A stretch of 8,556 nucleotides of DNA, taken from positions 1-8,556 of the forward strand of contig CAJBPJ010000254.1 of assembly GCA_903957465.1 (NCBI GenBank), written 5' to 3'. Below, piece by piece: positions 8,074-8,556 of this stretch (the stretch's first letter is position 1; every line of letters starts with the position of its first letter). Source of the DNA: an uncultured Opitutia bacterium. Its GTDB lineage: Bacteria > Verrucomicrobiota > Verrucomicrobiia > Opitutales > UBA953. The translations under genes and the position numbers were made by a program. The notes beneath the pieces were generated by a model. It saw nothing but the letters and a program-made list of their open reading frames with translations. It searched no databases and was not told the DNA's origin.

Positions 8074-8556
8074 ATGTCACGAAAAACAGCCTGGGTTCTA
8101 CTTGTTGTCATCTTGTTAGTGCTCGGTGCCGCGTTTATTTATCCTGCACTCAGCATCCTTGGTGAGGCATTTAAGTCCCCAACGGACGGAAGCTTTACCC
8201 TTGATTACGTTTGGATGGTTATCTGTGAGCCTGTTTACCAGGAGGGGCTCATTAACGCACTCGTACTTGGCGGTCTCAGTACAATTGCTGCGACGCTCAT
8301 CGCCCTACCCTTAGCGACACTCAATCATCGGTACAGTTTTCCGGGCAAACATGCATTGGCACTGCTTGTGCTTGTCCCGATGATTCTACCCCCATTCATC
8401 GGCGCGATAGGTATCCGACAAATACTAGGCACAGAGGGCTCTCTTAACGCCCTTCTTTGCACGTTGGGTTGGATGGAGCACGAACACCCCATCGATTGGC
8501 TATCACATGGGCGCTTCGTCGGCATCATCATCATGAATGCGCTCCATCTCTATCCC
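8074..8556 (+). CDS. ABC transporter permease, iron(III)-type, 3' end cut by window
   Basis: An open frame of 161 codons runs from ATG 8074 to the last base with no stop, so the gene continues beyond the window. The translation starts MSRKTAWVLLVV, followed by a membrane helix (about 6-29), a periplasmic loop with a TLDYVW element, a second helix (about 59-82), a third (about 93-115) with the proline-rich VPMILPPFIGAIGI stretch, and the start of another at about 148. This pattern, in particular the LPP-F-x-G-A-I-G stretch after the third helix, matches the N-terminal half of FbpB-like inner-membrane permeases, which usually carry two fused permease domains in over 500 residues. The EAA loop that contacts the ATPase is not reached. 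It starts 3 nt after the binding-protein stop and completes the importer with the two genes before it. Confidence in permease identity is high; the substrate is inferred from its neighbours. Confidence 0.9.
   Translation, partial: MSRKTAWVLLVVILLVLGAAFIYPALSILGEAFKSPTDGSFTLDYVWMVICEPVYQEGLINALVLGGLSTIAATLIALPLATLNHRYSFPGKHALALLVLVPMILPPFIGAIGIRQILGTEGSLNALLCTLGWMEHEHPIDWLSHGRFVGIIIMNALHLYP

Larger units (their letters stand above)
140..8556 (+). other. Predicted single transcription unit
   Basis: Five consecutive same-strand genes are separated by 1, 5, -4 and 3 nt. No gap is large enough to hold a promoter plus terminator, and no intrinsic terminator hairpin with a T run is visible at the junctions. 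Transcription probably begins upstream of 140, possibly before the window, and continues beyond 8556. Promoters inside the 4.5-kb gene, which could give the transporter separate control, cannot be excluded by eye. Confidence 0.65.

Overview
The window looks like chromosomal DNA of a member of the Verrucomicrobiota, perhaps near the Opitutae or Chthoniobacter/Verrucomicrobium relatives. The main reason is the very large gene at 945-5483. Its product has a prepilin-like N-terminus and internal and C-terminal motifs that I recognise, from memory, as the 'Verru_Chthon cassette protein A' family, which as far as I know is confined to this phylum. The substrate-binding protein at 6586-8070 also has an extended C-terminal region that I associate with verrucomicrobial homologues. 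Base composition is moderate, roughly half GC by eye, and even across the genes. I see no sign of a mobile element, phage, CRISPR array, tRNA or rRNA.

Layout, all on the + strand: (1) 1-139, a leader with no convincing gene, containing a mini-ORF at 108-134; (2) 140-943, a small exported protein of unknown function; (3) 945-5483, the 1512-residue pseudopilin-like cassette protein A, starting 1 nt after the previous stop; (4) 5489-6589, an ABC transporter ATPase of the iron(III)/polyamine (FbpC/PotA) type, 5 nt further on; (5) 6586-8070, an iron(III)-type extracellular substrate-binding protein, overlapping the ATPase by the ATGA arrangement; (6) 8074-8556, the first 161 codons of the matching inner-membrane permease, 3 nt further on and cut by the window end.

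Every gene junction is 5 nt or less, or an overlap, and no terminator is visible between genes, so 140 to the window end reads as a single transcription unit. The first half would make an envelope assembly: an exported partner plus a giant minor-pseudopilin-like protein that resembles GspK/PilX in lacking Glu5. The second half is a complete binding-protein-dependent importer of ATPase, binding protein and permease. Whether the two halves work together or are only co-transcribed cannot be told from the sequence. The most notable points are this co-linear arrangement, the giant Glu5-less pseudopilin, a CxxCH (haem-c-like) motif in the substrate-binding protein, and a possible frameshift or mis-start at the beginning of the first gene.
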